DNA of 64,000 nt from the NCBI GenBank assembly GCA_948099385.1, contig CANUEZ040000012.1, forward strand, positions 10,581,501-10,645,500, written 5' to 3'. The notes below the pieces were generated by a model. That model searched no databases. It was not told the origin of the DNA and was given only the letters and a program-made list of their open reading frames with translations. This document shows, piece by piece, positions 1 through 14,327 of this stretch. This DNA comes from Fasciola hepatica. Lineage: Eukaryota > Platyhelminthes > Trematoda > Plagiorchiida > Fasciolidae. The position numbers and the translations under genes were made by a program. Within the stretch, counting starts at the first letter, position 1, and each line of letters starts with the position of its first letter.

Positions 1-1366
1 AAATTTCCGGAGTGAAGCAAACGAGTTAATACAGTCAAGACGGCTAAAGATGGCATGATCTCCGGCACTAAACAGCTTTTGAAAATACGAGTTCCGTTTT
101 TCTTAAATCCAGTATGAAAAAACAGCTTGAATAAATGTCAGTTGGAATGTAGCTTCTCGATCAAAAAAATCGTATATCTTCCGATTTCGGATATGATAAG
201 CTGACTAAGTTGTCATTCGCGCACATAAAAATCAGAGTTACGGTTGGAACCACAAACAACTCGAAAGCCAACCCCTTGCCCCAAACACCTAGCCAACATA
301 GTCAGTTTTCAGCTAGCTCGTTTTTTTGACCTGATAATCGCAACATTTGTCTCGCAACAATACTCCGCATCAAACATTTCTAGACTGAACGCCGTTTTCC
401 CTAGTGTCAGTCGTACTGAGATTAGGACACGAGATTAACCACTTCTTGTCCACTTTTGTTCTCGAATAAGTGTTAGTAAAAGGAGACTGGATAGTGGGTC
501 GTAAGAAGGAGTGTAGTAGACTGTCCGATAAAGTGGAAAAACATTTTGACGAGAAGAAAAGTAGCCAAGGATTCCAAATCTAACTCAGAGTTTATGAGAC
601 TATTTAGGTTAAGTGGTGCTAATTGAGGTGACGCGGAAAACTCAATTTGTCGTTCAAATGTTCCCCTCGCAGGTCGTAAGTGCGTAAGTTGGCTTCTTTA
701 TTCAGCTGCTTAAAAACACCTCAGTAACAACAACAACAACAACGAGAGCAACTCCGAAGATACCAACAGTCATCTTTATCGATTCTAATCCAGTGATTTT
801 TTTCCACAGGAACAAATTGTTGAGGTTTATGAAAAAACAAAACAAATTTCAGCAGGCAGACTATTAATTATGTTTGTTTATTTTACTAAAAATGTGTAGC
901 AGAATATTCTCGGGGAATTATAGGCTTGCATTTTTGGTTGGGAAATTATGCGAAACTGCTTCAGTGCCAAAATCTGGCCGGAAGTTGGGACGAGAGCAAG
1001 CGAGTGACAACAATTTGGACCAGTATCCAACGATAGTCACATGGTACGCATTCCAACGCTGGCCAGGAGAGGAGCGGACTGATTCAAAACTATGCAATGA
1101 CTGTTTTGTAACCATACCGTCAAGAATGTGAACCTATTTCGCCCTGTTTGTGATTGTGTTGTACACAATTGCATTGCAAGATCGTGGCTATCGTGTGGAT
1201 CTGCTTTTTCATTCCTCATTCTTTACTTATCTAGTGCAGAAGACAACCAGATTTTTCCAGTACAATGTGCACATCGATTCATCTTTTGTTAGAGGAAACT
1301 AAACAATTTTTGAATGCTGTCTCAATTGGAGCTGCGCTCGTGACTGACGCATAAACACATGCTGAA

Positions 1367-1414
1367 ACACGCACGCACGCACACGCACACACGCACGCAC
1401 ACACACGCACACAC
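1367..1414. repeat. CACG/CACA microsatellite
   Basis: Alternating CACG and CACA units. The overlapping minus-strand frames (1279-1582) are cysteine- and valine-rich only because of this tract. Confidence 0.9.
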
Positions 1415-2489
1415 GGTGTATCCCGATCGATTAAGAATTTTACAAGACAATAAAAGTGAACCTGGAATGCTTTCTTGTATGTGACACCCATCATTTTGGG
1501 TTTCGTGGCCAATGGATTTGGTTCGAACTTGGATACTGCTGAAGCCTTTCCGCGTACAATTGGCCTTTAAGTTTAAAACCACAAATCAGGTGGAACTAAA
1601 TTACTGATTGTAGAATGTGATCACATGTACCTAAGTTGGTTTTTTGTTTTTGATGGTTTTAGAAGCTAATTTCTCAACTTACTACTGATCGGTGATCTTT
1701 AGGATTGTATGCAAATGCACACGAATGACTGCTTAAAAAGGGAACCTTTTATTGGGTTGATTGACTGATTCATTAGGAAATTGACTCATAAAATCCGATA
1801 ACTTCAGGAAAAATTTATCAGAGTGCAGCTTTGAGTATCTTACTAAGTGAGAATTTATTTCACTCAGTCTGACCTATTCTGACTTGGACAAGAGAGCCAC
1901 TCTGAGACCTTAGTATTATGGATATTTTTTAAGCATGTGGTTATCACACAAACATAACCTGAATAAAAGCATGTGTTGTGTATGTTAACACGCCGGAAAT
2001 GTGCATCAAGCTTCAAAATGGTAATGAAGACAATCACATGAGAGAGAAATGTACATGGAGAAACTACCTGGTTCCGTGTCAAGCTTTTGGTTTGTCCATT
2101 TAATCTGAAATGGTAAAAGTGTGACTGACCATTCTGAAAGCGACATATTATTTTGCAGCTAACCAGTAATAACTAATAATGTCGGACTAAGTAATTCACT
2201 TGATCCACCACAAGGATTTTCCTCATGGTATTCTGTCTTCAGTCACCGTCGGCAGAATATTGGAAGGTCTTTAATAATCATCGATCTAAAGTGATAATAG
2301 CAGAAATACTCCTTGCAAAAGTAGATATAATTGCAATACAATATCGTCAATCAAAAGCGCTTAAGGAAAGAAGAGCTTGACATCGTACACTGTCCTTGTG
2401 TAAAATGCCCTTTGCATGCCCGTGGTTTATGACATGAAAATAGCTCTAATTTCTCATTTATACTCGAAATAGGGCCTCAGTCTATTAAT

Positions 2490-2565
2490 AGATCAATCAA
2501 TCGATCACTCACTCACCCAGTCAATCAATAAATCAGTTAAATAATCAACGGCTAAGTCAATCAGT
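2490..2565. repeat. Irregular TCAA/TCAC/TCAG tetranucleotide array
   Basis: Imperfect four-base units (gatcaatcaatcgatcactcactc and onwards), diverged by point changes. Similar arrays lie at 4152-4260 and 27650-27706. Confidence 0.75.
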
Positions 2566-4151
2566 GAAATTATTTGCTGATTGATCAACCTGTGAGCTTA
2601 CTTATTGATTTTCCTGTGTAGACCATTCAATTAATGGTAGTTAGGCTATCTGTAATCCTCCTTCTATACGTGGAACAGTGAAAAATCAAATAGAGGTCGT
2701 TTTTTTGACTTGTCAAAAGGACCATTGTTCTAACCTAATGGAACTCCATATTTAGAATGATATCAAGAGAAAGGGAGTTTCAAAATAATGACAATCCCCA
2801 AACAATTCGCTTCGATTTCGAAGCATAAATCAAACTAATTTTTGCCAGTCAGTATTCATAAGCTTGAGTTCAAGTATTCGCCTTTTTTGTGTGCAACATA
2901 TGCCGAAGAATATGATGCTCCCCTTGTTGACTCGTTGACTTTGCAGGAGAACAAACAATGAACAAATAGACAAAACGGAAAAATTGATAAATTATTGATT
3001 CACCCATAATTTGATTCATTAGGATGTATAGTCACTCATACAGTTACAATTCAATGATTCAACAGACTGCGATATTTCCAAAATCAGTAGGCTTTTTAAA
3101 CTAATTTGTGTATTGAATTCACATTAGTTGGGCACAACCCTTGACAAATGTTTGTAAAAACCGGAGCATAAGTGTACGGCGAGAATGAAAGTGAACTTCA
3201 GAAAACTTAGCCGTGACACGAATGTGATCCAGATAATTCTACGCACTTTGGTTGTCTCACATGTGGATACTTAGGTTAGTAAAAGTGATTACTAATTCAG
3301 TTTACTGATCAATCGACCGATCCTTTCCGTAGTCATTCATGTGACTAATGTGGAGATGCGTGATGGGGATACAATGTGATTTAGACTTATATCACGCATC
3401 ACGAGTTTACAGGCTGTTCAGTCGCATCATGCCAACTGGGCGTGTTAACCTTGTTCTATAACTTGGTCGTGCGTACTGAAAAGACGCAACACGGTTAAGC
3501 GCAGATGATGCGCATAAGCATGTAGACAATTTTAACGTGGATTGATATATCGGTTAAATAGGTACGATAAACTAACGTGATAAAGTGCACAAGAAGCAAA
3601 TTTTAGTGGTTTCGCTTTAAGCTATTGTGCTCCGCAAGTCACATGAGAGAGTCGATGAGGATGAGAAGTATTTTACACTCAAACACAGTAGCTTCATTAC
3701 CGGGAGAAAAACAAGGGTGCCCGCAAAATATACCACGGGACTAGTTGCGACCATGTCTGCTGTATCTTTTAATACAACGAAGGTACTTAATAGTTGTAAT
3801 CAATTTTCTAATCTACATGGTGAAACTTTCCATATATAGAGGCGAGAAGAAATTAAAAGGAGAGTCGAGTAATGATCGGTATTGATCTGAACTTGAGAGT
3901 AATAATCTGTCTACTTAAAAAATGATTTTTCAATCAAAGCGTATGTCGTTTGCCAATAAAAGATTTGACTTTGTTCATTTACTATGATACTGTTCTCGCA
4001 GGGGGCTTTAGCACAGTGAGATAGTTCTGACAGCAAACATGCAATCAAAAACTCGTTAATCATCTCATTTAATTCAAATTACACGCGAATTCCTTTGAAT
4101 ACTGTCAAAGTATATTAATCTAGAAGAGCGATTGACTGTCGAGGTATCAAA

Positions 4152-4260
4152 CAGTCAGTCAGTCGGTCAACCAATAAATCAATCGGTCAAATAGTTACTC
4201 AGTCAACCAATCAGTTCGGTGATCAACTGATCGGTGATATAAGCAATCAGATGATCAGAT
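4152..4260. repeat. Irregular TCAG/TCAA tetranucleotide array
   Basis: It starts with cagtcagtcagtcggtcaacc and continues with degenerate units. It is related to the arrays at 2490 and 27650. Confidence 0.75.
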
Positions 4261-5070
4261 GATTTGGCAACCACTCTGTGTCTCTACACGTCCGTCTATG
4301 TTCTTCTGCTCAATAACTTCTGTCCAGTTGCTTGTTCTTGCTTGGCTTGATAATCAAATGCACGTGCTCACTTTTTGCTAGCTTCCTGTTGTCACATCAC
4401 TGTGAATTCTCTTGAAAGTCTTAGCTATTCGTAAAATTCAGGGACCCTGAATGAATTCGTAAGTCTACGATCTTCTGTTCACCTTTTGCGCCCGCTAACC
4501 CAAAGTGATTTCTCACGGGATAAATAAAGGAACACTCAAGAAAATCCTGGGATTGTTGATCAGTGCAAATTCGGATTTTTTGATGAGCCTATCTAGTCGG
4601 ACTCATTTATTAGCTTTCTGTTTCGAAATTTTATCCCGTAACAGAGTGACTTTATCTAAATCGTTCAATCTGTTTTACAGATAGTTTCTTCCGTAGCTGT
4701 CTTTTACTGTTACTTACGCACTGACCTCTGCATATAATCATAATTTCCCGGAAAAACAATTTGCTAAGGCAAAGAATGGAAAAATACCCAATAAGAGACA
4801 CATAAAGGCACTGAAACGCGACAGAGTCATTCGTGGTCATCAATGGTGACTCATTTTAACGGTTCATCTCCATGTAGAGGATAGTTATGCGTTGTGAACA
4901 TTGTGAGTAATTCAGAGAGAATGCTAGTGGATATAATTGAGCACCACGTTAGAGAAAATGACCGGAAGTCAATGATGAGATATATAAGGCTAGGTGGCAT
5001 AAGATTAACTTATACCTAGGAGAAGCTGTAACTAATCTGATGTTATCTGAGCGCGCTCTCGTTCTCCATC

Positions 5071-5073
<3 letters not shown>

Positions 5074-5137
<64 letters not shown>
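5074..5137. repeat. (AT)n microsatellite
   Basis: An AT dinucleotide run of 64 bases, interrupted once by ataata near 5107. Confidence 0.95.
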
Positions 5138-5142
<5 letters not shown>

Positions 5143-5811
5143 TGTTTAGTTAGCGGAAACCGTGCTGTCCCTGTGTCCGAGGCTAATCAACGGGTTTATT
5201 GCATCTGTGATAGCCAGAGCAACTGACCATATTTCGGAGAAATCTGTCACTGTACTTGTTACGTTTGATGATTACGTTCTAAAAACCTCGAAAATTTGTC
5301 ATTTGACTCAAAGACTTATTTGAAAAATCCAAACTTTTCAAACGAAACCACCGTAGAGACTTTGGTTGTCTACAGGATACAGTTGGATTGATCATTGATA
5401 TGGGGAAAACCGGTCGACAGAAAAGTCACTTAACGCACTGACGGGAAATAGAGAGTGGACTGAAGATAAACAAAATGATGGAAATGCAGTTAGTTTATCC
5501 AAATACTAATCAGGAATCAATGATTCCATTCGCATCCATATCCCAATTTTCGCTTAAGAAATCATGCGCACTATGAAGATCTTGGGTAAAATAAATTAGA
5601 AAACACATCGTAGACAACAATCCTATTTTTCCACAACTCGAGATTCTGGCAAACTTCCCAGCTCAGGCCATCCGGGAAAGGCATACCTACTGAACTAGCT
5701 CATACCCGGAACTGCGCATACTCAGGACCCAGAAGATCGGAATTTCAGGTTTGTATTCTTATTAAGCTAACTCAAGACAAACTCGTTTATTATTCATACC
5801 AATACAATTCA

Positions 5812-5903
<92 letters not shown>

Positions 5904-7262
5904 CAAACTGCAAAAGGAAGACAGTCAACAAAATGACTTTAGGGATAGTGATTCGTACTTATTGTGGCATTCAGTCTGTCCGGCCCACTAACCATCCACC
6001 CTCAGGTCTTAGAACATTCGAAAGCTTAATCCGTTCGCACCTGCTTTTCCGAGGATCTTGGGAGTGAACAATGATCCCTAGCTCTGTTTCGTTGACCGTA
6101 TCCCTGATTCATTTTTCATAAGTATTGTTATGTTGGCACGACGAAGTCATTGAAAACGAGCTTGTTCACCTACCTTTTTTCAGAAGTGATCAGTGTTTTT
6201 TTTTTAGATAAACTCTGTATACGACACAAGGAGTCACCGTTGGTAGATAGTGCACTCGCCAGACTGTGCAATTCTGTTGTATTATGGTCATCTAATTGTC
6301 CGGTCCCAATTGGGTCCCGTGGGTTGAGGGCTGTTCTTCTTCGTGAATTCGAAGCCGTGGCGCATTGCGCTCCTAACAGCGGTGTTCCAATCACCGAACC
6401 GATGCAACTGAATCGGAGTGCACATACAAGGACAAAGCTATTCGCCCCAGCGACACAAGTGGCAAGGGTGGATTGTGGATAGCGAGTTCCATGAGAGATA
6501 AAGGCGAAAAGCAACTGTGGGTTAGGTAGACTGACAAGGGGAACAGTGCAACTAATCAACCCTATTCACTTTTGCCCACTAGAAAGCATTAAAATCTTGT
6601 TTCACCATTGAAGATTGTTGTGTCCACAATCGGTAGCGGAACACGTAATGGTGGCGTTGCATTTATTTATGCCATTGTGAACACAAAACCCGGCCGTAGC
6701 CGGCGACTGAGCTGCAAACAAGCCAGTGAGTTGGCATAAAGAAATAAACTACTTGTGCCATCACGCGCAGCAGAGGAAGACCAATCAGTACACAGCAAAA
6801 TCGATATGTCAATACTGCTGGCGCTAAAGCATGGTTAAAGATCGAGGCAAACTGGAAGTATGTCCATTCATGAGAGGAATATTGATCGGTTGTCCGCGTA
6901 GTGTGCGAGACCCTAACCAGACACAACAAAGATGAACTGCTTTTCTTTTCCCCATCTACGGTTTCATATCCTTTTCGTTGCTTTTCTGTCTATGACAAGT
7001 AACAAAGGTTGAAAGACAAATAGGTCCTAATAATAATCACAGAAAAGTGGATTGTGGACGCAAAAAGAGGACGTGCTACGCAGCTGATTCTCTGCTGGCC
7101 CACTTAAGACCTACAGTAGAGAAGAAGCGCAGGCAATGAATGATTTAGAGAATCTCATCATCAAGAACTAGGATAACTTCAAAGTCCTTTGTTTTGTCCC
7201 TACTTAAAATTTGGCGTAACATTTCAACAGACCTGACTGAGAAGCATACCTGGCGTACAACA
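5138..7262. other. No gene recognised; GC-richer patch at 6200-6560
   Basis: The patch at 6170-6559 has open frames of 129 codons (minus) and 110 codons (plus) that overlap each other. Its composition differs from the AT-rich flanks, which suggests a dispersed repeat or an old insertion. I recognise no domain in either frame. The rest of the interval, apart from the AT run, holds nothing I can support. Confidence 0.45.
5814..5901. repeat. (AT)n microsatellite
   Basis: An uninterrupted AT dinucleotide run of 88 bases. Confidence 0.95.
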
Positions 7263-7269
7263 TAGGATA

Positions 7270-7289
7270 GTCAAATCAAGTCAGGTCAA
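7270..7289. repeat. Pentanucleotide tail of the LINE
   Basis: Four five-base units (GTCAA, ATCAA, GTCAG, GTCAA) lie at the 3' end of the minus-strand LINE. They read as TTGAC-type units in its own orientation. Confidence 0.7.
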
Positions 7290-9830
7290 AACAAGGCCTT
7301 ATTCATTCTAAGGGATGCATCTTGAGCACCATGTTTATGGGTGCATTATTTTTTTTGATAAAATTGTTGTACATTTGTATAAGTAAGACGAATAAAATGA
7401 GTATTTGTTTTTGTAGCTGTAACGAAAGTTGCAATAAAATGGGTTAAGAGAAAGAGCTTTTGCGTTTACTAGACACCAGTGATGGGTTGTTGAGGTACCT
7501 CGCAAAAAAGGAAAGGACAGATGGACTCAGATACGTTGCCTGGGAATATAACAGGTTGTATTTACATCTGGTGGATAAGTAGAGCCCGACTAGTTAGTGC
7601 GGCAAAGGTTTTCTCATGAAGAAAAGAGCTTCCCTGGGAGGAAATCGATTATATCAATATAGGAGATACTACTGCGCAACGATATAACTTTGACAGACGT
7701 GCGCAAACGAATAAAGTCTCTCTTTCGGAGACCGGCAAAGATGAGAGGGGAACAGTGAATGAGGTGTGGCATCTAGCAAGAAAGTACAAGACGTTTATTG
7801 GCAGGCGATCGTGTAAGGATTTCAGGCGTAGAATATAAAACGATAGTCGTCGAACCTCTGGGAATACCATTATAGTATTCTGGGATCAGGTGAGGTCTTG
7901 AGAAATGGTTAGCCAAGATATTTCAATGACCGCCCTCTGGGTATTACCTTGTTGTCAATGTGTGAAGAATAAACACTAATTTCATTGAAGATAGACATTA
8001 CTCCTTGTCAAGGAAAAACAGAATTTCAGTACGTTTGGGTACATTCGCCTATATAGGACAACGTGGACCACAGTTTACCAGGAGATAAGGCATCACTAAG
8101 TTCAGGAAGTTCAAAAATGTCGTTTCCCCAGTGGTACTATCATCAGCATAGTTGATCAGATCATCAGGAGCTTTGGGTAATCTTCAAATGTAAAGTGAAA
8201 AAGAAGGGAGACGGAATGGCTCCCTGAAGTACTCCTGTACTGAGAGTCAGGCATTCAGAGATATCATCTTTGCGTGTTGCAAACTGAGTTCTATCAGGGA
8301 AATAGTCTCGAATCGGTATCAAAAAAATATAGAGATAAGCGTGCTTTTTGTAACTTTGATTGAAGTAAAGGCCTTTCAACAGAGTTGAATGCTTTGCTGT
8401 AATTAAAAAAACTCATTCGTACGGGCTTTCCAGTGCTATCGAGAGAGAATGAAATGGAGTTGACTGAATGTGCTAGGGGGTCTATTGGGGAATGTCCACT
8501 CGTAGTCATCTTCAGTATCGATGCACGATTAGGTGCGTATCAGAATGTTTAAGAAGGCTTTTAGGAGAACAGGAGTGCATGCAACTGGGCTAAATTTACC
8601 AATTTCCTTCTTGAGATATTTGAGGAATACGAACTGGTCTCCAGCGGTCAGTGCTTTGGTTATAAAGTAACGCAATAGTATCGACTGAGTATGAAGTGCA
8701 CTTCTTTAGGACATTAGACCTTGCAACCTTCCTGATATCAAGTTCTTTCAGCTCTATTAGCACTTGGCTTGGATTGACAAGAGTGCATTCAGGTCTGAGC
8801 TGGGGTCAAAATTGAATTCCAGCAGCATTGTACTGTGTGCTGAAGGTGTGTGAAACATTTGCTTGAGTTCTATAGTCATTTTCTGGGGTCCGTTTTGTGT
8901 GGAGCTTATACTGCAGAGCTTTTTCATAGTGTTCCATGCTTGGGTGAGACAGGAATTTCCAAGTACAGTTTCTGTATACAGCCTGTGCTGCTTTTAGATT
9001 TCTGACTGGATTAAATATGTTATTTGCTTCTGTGATTTACGGTTTCCATTCGTGTAAGCACTTGCTTTTTGTCGTCTTATTGGCACCAAATTAGACGACG
9101 AAAATCCAGCTGATCGGATCCCTAGTAGGTCGACCCTAGTAGGCAACAGGTATGGTAACACAAGTTCAAGTAACTTGTCAGCTAATCGCAGCAAACGGAG
9201 ATATCGGTGTTGTGGAACTGACCGAAATCAGTGTCTCGAACCGCTTCTTGCACCAACGTTAGGTTTCCTGGGTTTCGTTGCCTATGAGAAATTCTGCGAC
9301 CGGAAGAACTGGTATGTACAAGGTGATGTGACATGAAAAACTCTTGGGGGTAACCTTGATGATACAGTGATCAGAGCTAAATAGATAGGCTCTGTTCTGG
9401 ACGGAGATAACCTCGGCATCGTTGAAGAAGACGGAATCAGGCCAAGCTTCCTCTCTCGTGGAGAAGTTTACAATATTTTTCAGTGCCAGGCAATTTAACA
9501 AACTGACAATCGATTGAATAAAATAACCAGCGACTATGACAATTGAGGTTTCAGTAGGTTCCATTACTTTCGGTGTAAGTATGTCAGCCAATTTAGAAAT
9601 GTCATTTGATGAGCAAGATGGTCAGACATAGACATTCGAGGTGATGATCGATCCACGGTTGTTGAGAAATCGTGGTTTGCATTCCACGATAGGCGAGGAA
9701 TCTGGTTTTCACTGTATGAAAATAACGTTTTGAATACCCAAACCAGAAGCTTTTAATGTAAGCAACTGAGCCGCTTCTGCAATTTTGATGCTGACAGTTG
9801 TGGTCAATCCGATGAACGTTGCTTTCTTCG
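7270..9830 (-). mobile_element. Jockey/CR1-like LINE remnant
   Basis: On the minus strand the order runs from high to low coordinates. An endonuclease part comes first, with VIVAGYFIQS (family AGDFN) and SSDHCIIKV (SDH motif) at 9259-9591. RT blocks follow: SNSISFSLDSTGK-like and SFFNYSKAFNSV (family FLDYSKAFNSV) at 8294-8509, then GVLQGAIPSPFFF (family GVPQGSVLSPLLF) at 8164-8379. A C-terminal block EVRRLSFYILRLKSL lies at 7649-7870. The 3' end is marked by GTCAA-type pentanucleotides at 7270-7289. Frames change repeatedly, so it is dead. The copy at 30.8-33.4 kb shows the same C-terminal pattern. Confidence 0.65.
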
Positions 9831-11289
9831 AGTTTGATTAGAGAATCATCAACAGCAGAATATATTTGCGTCTCTTAGAGCATTATGATTCCCAAAGCCG
9901 AACATTTGGACCGTTTTACAAAGTTTGTCAAGTCGCTAATTCCTCTCAGAAGTGAAAGTGCGTTGAATGACAGAATCGTGGGAGCTGATAATTTTTGTCA
10001 TCTGAATGACGTAAAGCTTCACGCCGGCTAGTGCGGCGGTTTTAGTAATAGCAAATTGTTTTCTCTTCAGTCTTTTACATCTGTTGAGCACCAGTCGATA
10101 ATCCCGCAATAGCGCAACAACACAATGTCCGCGGCAATTCAAATCTCCGAGGAATAAGTGGACATAATAATAACGCAATGAGGTACATTTAAGCGACAGT
10201 TTCGAAGGGATGAGTGTACGAAATGATAGAAGTTCTGATGAGGACTATAAGCACGGTCGAGTTTGAAGGCCCGGTACGACTTAACTACATAATCGGAAGT
10301 GGTCAGATGGTGAAGTTAAAGTTAAAAGTTATTCAGTCCCGCACCCAGACTAATCCCTTCCTTTTCCGTCTTCTAAATTACATCAGGGAAGTTCTCTATT
10401 TTCAAACGTTTGCTGCTAGTAATCTGTACCTGTAATGGGTGTCGCCCCGCTCGAATGAATGGACCAGTTGCTTTTCATATTTTTTGGATAGCATATCATT
10501 CCAACGTTATTTTTTTTATCGTCAAATCATTCACCAGTTGGCATCAACGCTCATCAGTCACCACTGGAAAATGCAGAATCATTTCACAACTGTCTCAGAC
10601 AAATCGTCCTGGTGCAGCAAATCCGATGTTATCTTCTATTCCTCAAAAGGAGTTGACTGTCCAAGTGTTATCAACATCGAAGCAAAACAACAACTAGGCT
10701 GTACGTGGATAGATCACGTTAGTAATCAGTTTTAACTGTCTTTGCCGACCCCTATGTGATATTTCTTTATCCTGTATTCGTCGAGGATCATTGCTTAATA
10801 GCTGATGATCTTAAACACACTAGCACATATCCATTAATTTATATCGATTTGAACGATCTTTGTCATTTAGCTATCAGAGAGGACTATGTTCTAAGCTAAG
10901 TGATCAACAACCATTCCAGTCCTCTTCCACTGTCGCATAGAGCACCTTTTCCATCAATGACCGTTATCTTGTGTAAGCTAAACAAATAGCCATTTCCGAA
11001 ATCTACCCTGAATCATACGATAGTACAATGAAAACGGATTTGCTTTCGCCTAAGTAATTTCTCATCCGAAAATCTCTGCCTTTCCAAATAATGTATATCA
11101 CAGAAATCCCAAACTTAGTTTTCATTCTATGGTAGTGTTAAACTTTTTATCAACACCAAGAACACAACCTTTGACTTCCGTTGCCTTTCAGAAAATATTT
11201 TCTGGTAGCTATAGACTGCGCTTCCGTTATCTGAAATCTCTACAAACGTTGAACTAGCTTGCGTACGAGTGTCATAACAACACTATCGT
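9831..11289. other. No gene recognised; possible 5' part of the LINE at left
   Basis: The minus-strand frame 9936-10178 may belong to the 5' part of the LINE that ends at 7270, because it lies in the right place and orientation, but it has no clear motif. The plus-strand frames at 10214-10735 are not recognised. Confidence 0.4.
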
Positions 11290-13080
11290 TAAAGATTAAT
11301 CGGCTTCAAATAGAGTGGAAGTAACTGATCCAGAAGAGGTATTTGCAAGACAACTCCTGAGAACGAAGAAAGAAGTCTGGTGGAAGGACTCTAAATAACT
11401 CCACGAACAAGTCACAGAAAACTTCATACCTTATGTTAATGCTGAAAAACTCAATGCCGCATTCACTAAGTTATCAACCAACACCATGGCATCATATCAT
11501 TCGCTTGGACAAATAACCATTGAGCCGCTCTCCAAAGAAAAAATACATAAAATCTTAAGTGACACCAAAATTATCCTCTGCATACTGTTCGGACAAATCT
11601 GCTCTTCCTCTTCCACACTTTACCTAAGGGACAATTCCTCCAATCGAAGCGATGGCATGCGTGGTGAATCAGTCTCTAATTTGCGGTACTATCCCCGACT
11701 CAGAAAGAACTGCCACTGTTTTTTCATTCTAAATGTCACCAGGTTAACAGTCATACCAAAGCACTTTCATTCGATAGCCTTAAAATATACAGCTTTGAAA
11801 ACGACCGAGAATAAAATCCTCGCGAACTTGCTATCACTTCCCTCATGATCATTTTCAGTTGACGGCTAAGCCAAATAGGTGCACTTCAGAAGCTAAAGAT
11901 TACCTGATTCATCTACGGGGTAGATCTCTGAAAAAAGAATAGTATGTTTTTCTTGATTCGTTTTCCGTGTTTCAATCTATTTATGAGTCACGAATTCTGG
12001 CCCACTTAGAATCTTTCTAGTGTCCAAGGCAATTACACACCCGGATACCTTATTGTTTCACTGAAAGGGGGCAGTGCACCAAATTAGGCATAAATTATTC
12101 CAAACCTTTTGTTGACAGTTCCGCAGTGCTCCAAAGCCCCAACTCTTAATTACTGTAGGCACCTGAAAGTTCTCCGTCCTGAGTGTGTTTTAAAGTACGC
12201 AGAAGGTGTCACTCTGCTCAAATCCATCTGCAAATTCTCCAATTTCAATAAGTTCTCGGAAGATTTGTCAAGTGCTGGTTACTTTCCCATCTAATCTGTT
12301 CTCACACTGAAACCAACGCAGTGTTCACGGACAATATGGCCACTAATAGGGATTCAGTCCGTACAGACTTCTCCGTCAGATATTAAGGAATAGAAAAATA
12401 ACAGCCTCCGGTGGTCCACGCACACTCAGTTGTACCGGAAAACTGCAGCGATTATCTTTTCACATTCGTACGCCCACCCAATTCCAGACCGTACAATGAA
12501 TCTTGTTCACCTACGTGTATTAGTGTGTTCTCTCAATTATATTTTATTCTTCATCTGTAATTTCCCCTCTGATTTCTGAAAAGAAACTCCAAAGCTCTGT
12601 TGCGCAGTCCAAAGGTAACCATTCATGTTTCCTTAGTTCCTGTTGAAGAACTGTTCTTTGAACCTACTAACTGGTAATTTGAATCGTGCATAAAGTTTGC
12701 CCGAAGATACTTGTAGATAACAAGGCCTTAATTCGTCTCCCTGCTACTTTCGCCCGAAAACACGTACTAATTATCTATGTATCCCCTCTTGCCTTTAAAT
12801 TTATAGGGATTCTTCTCTCCCCTACTTGGCTCGCATACCGGTGAACAAAGAGGAAATCATTACTGAGTTCTGCACTAATCTCAAATTTAAACTTCTTTCC
12901 TCTTCTTTCAATTTTTGTAGCCTACGTAAAATACGAATGTGATGGTTTTTCAGCGAATGCCCTTGCTTCACAAGAACGAGTGAATAGGAATGTCTTGCCA
13001 TGCTCTAACCCAATAATCCATGGATTTTTAATCTCATTTATGACTATTCATGTTTTGCAAACGACCGTCAAACTCTTCGC
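11290..13080 (+). mobile_element. LINE reverse transcriptase remnant
   Basis: The plus strand shows a broken series: PEEVFARQLLRTKKEVWW, then VVNQSLICGTIPDSE (family: LFN.SL..G..P..WK), then KTTENKILANLLS (family: LEKIL.K.L). In the frame at 12109-12294, VLKYAEGVTLLKSI is a decayed form of the RT catalytic motif YADDxTL. Stops and frameshifts are frequent. The clade is not certain; the style is Jockey/CR1. Both boundaries are approximate, and no pentanucleotide tail was seen. Confidence 0.5.
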
Positions 13081-14327
13081 CTACTTTGTACTAAGGAAAT
13101 GATTTATGGGCTGAAAAATGCACCGCTTCATAATGTTGATTTCTGATTGATTAAGTAGCATCTAGAAGAACGTTAAATTAAAATCCAGCTGAACATACCG
13201 TAGAAGAATGCTAACTAGGGGCAGTCTGCAGGGACAATCATTCACGGCACTGAAACTTAGGCTAGCGCGCAGAGAGTCACGTGGTCAGAATGACTTAAAG
13301 CGTGGAGGCTTGCAAGCGAAAAGTGATCAGTATTCAAGGTCAGGCTGCAAACATTTGTAAATCGTTGTGTGAACTTGACTATATTTAACTACAAGCGTTC
13401 AGATTTAGTTTAGAATTAGGGATTTCGCTGCAAAAATACAGCTGGGAACCATTTTCACGGCGTGGATAAGGTCGACCTTGTTAATGCGAACAATCTAGCT
13501 GATCAATATTTGAATGCCAAACTTAGACTCAGAAATACCCCAGGGTATTTTTGTATACGAAAAGAGTGTCTATTTTCAGTATACCTGAAAATGTTTGACT
13601 GAAATACTCGAGTATCATAGATCGCTGACTAAGAAGCCCGAGCTAGCAATTTTGGATCGAGCCATATCCAGATAATTATGATGGTAGACGACGATCTGCT
13701 GTGGCCAGTCTCGCTTTTGCACTTGATACTTTGCGCTCTTATGTGGTTCACAGCTTCGAGTTGAAGGTTATCACTGCCTAATTTGTGTAGTGTGTGTGAG
13801 CTCTAGTGGCTTTAGGGGTTTTCTTCACTGTACCCGCGAGTTGTCTCGTGGTGAAAATAATTATTCCAAACAGGGGATTTCATGGTTTATATCTCTCGAC
13901 AAAAACCAACTTACTCTACAATAAATCTCACAGTAACAGATTCGTTTACGACGGAAGTTTTCACTATAGAATAATATTGACATGCTGTGATCCCGTCACA
14001 TCTGTCGTGAACTTCATTCGTGCTATAGACTGACCGTTAACAGAGGGAATAGTATTTTACGGAACGTAGGCCATTCCATTCCTCAGTGGTCCAAATGTTA
14101 AAAGGCGTTCACACAGCGATTCGAAAATACGCATTAACGCCACCCACACCTCCGTACCGCGTGTGCTTCACCAGTTTACCTAACTACCTTCACAACCAAA
14201 ATTGCCCGTATATTCATTTGATGGTCACTTGTTTTTTCATGAGGAAAGTTTGGTGTAAGCAGTCAAATTAAAAGTTAGTTCGCCATGGCCGTTGTTATAT
14301 CCTAAGACAATTTGCATGAGTGAACTG
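13081..14327. other. Nothing recognised
   Basis: There are short open frames without motifs, and no repeats were noticed. Confidence 0.5.

Larger units (their letters stand above)
1..5073. other. No gene recognised; simple repeats only
   Basis: The open frames here are short and lack recognisable motifs. Supported contents are (AAC)6 at 726-743, a CACG/CACA tract at 1367-1414, and irregular TCAA/TCAG arrays at 2490-2565 and 4152-4260. Confidence 0.7.

Noticed and set aside
6170..6559. 129-codon minus frame as a protein gene
   Set aside because: No domain, no splice evidence and an equally long frame on the other strand; kept only as an unexplained patch.
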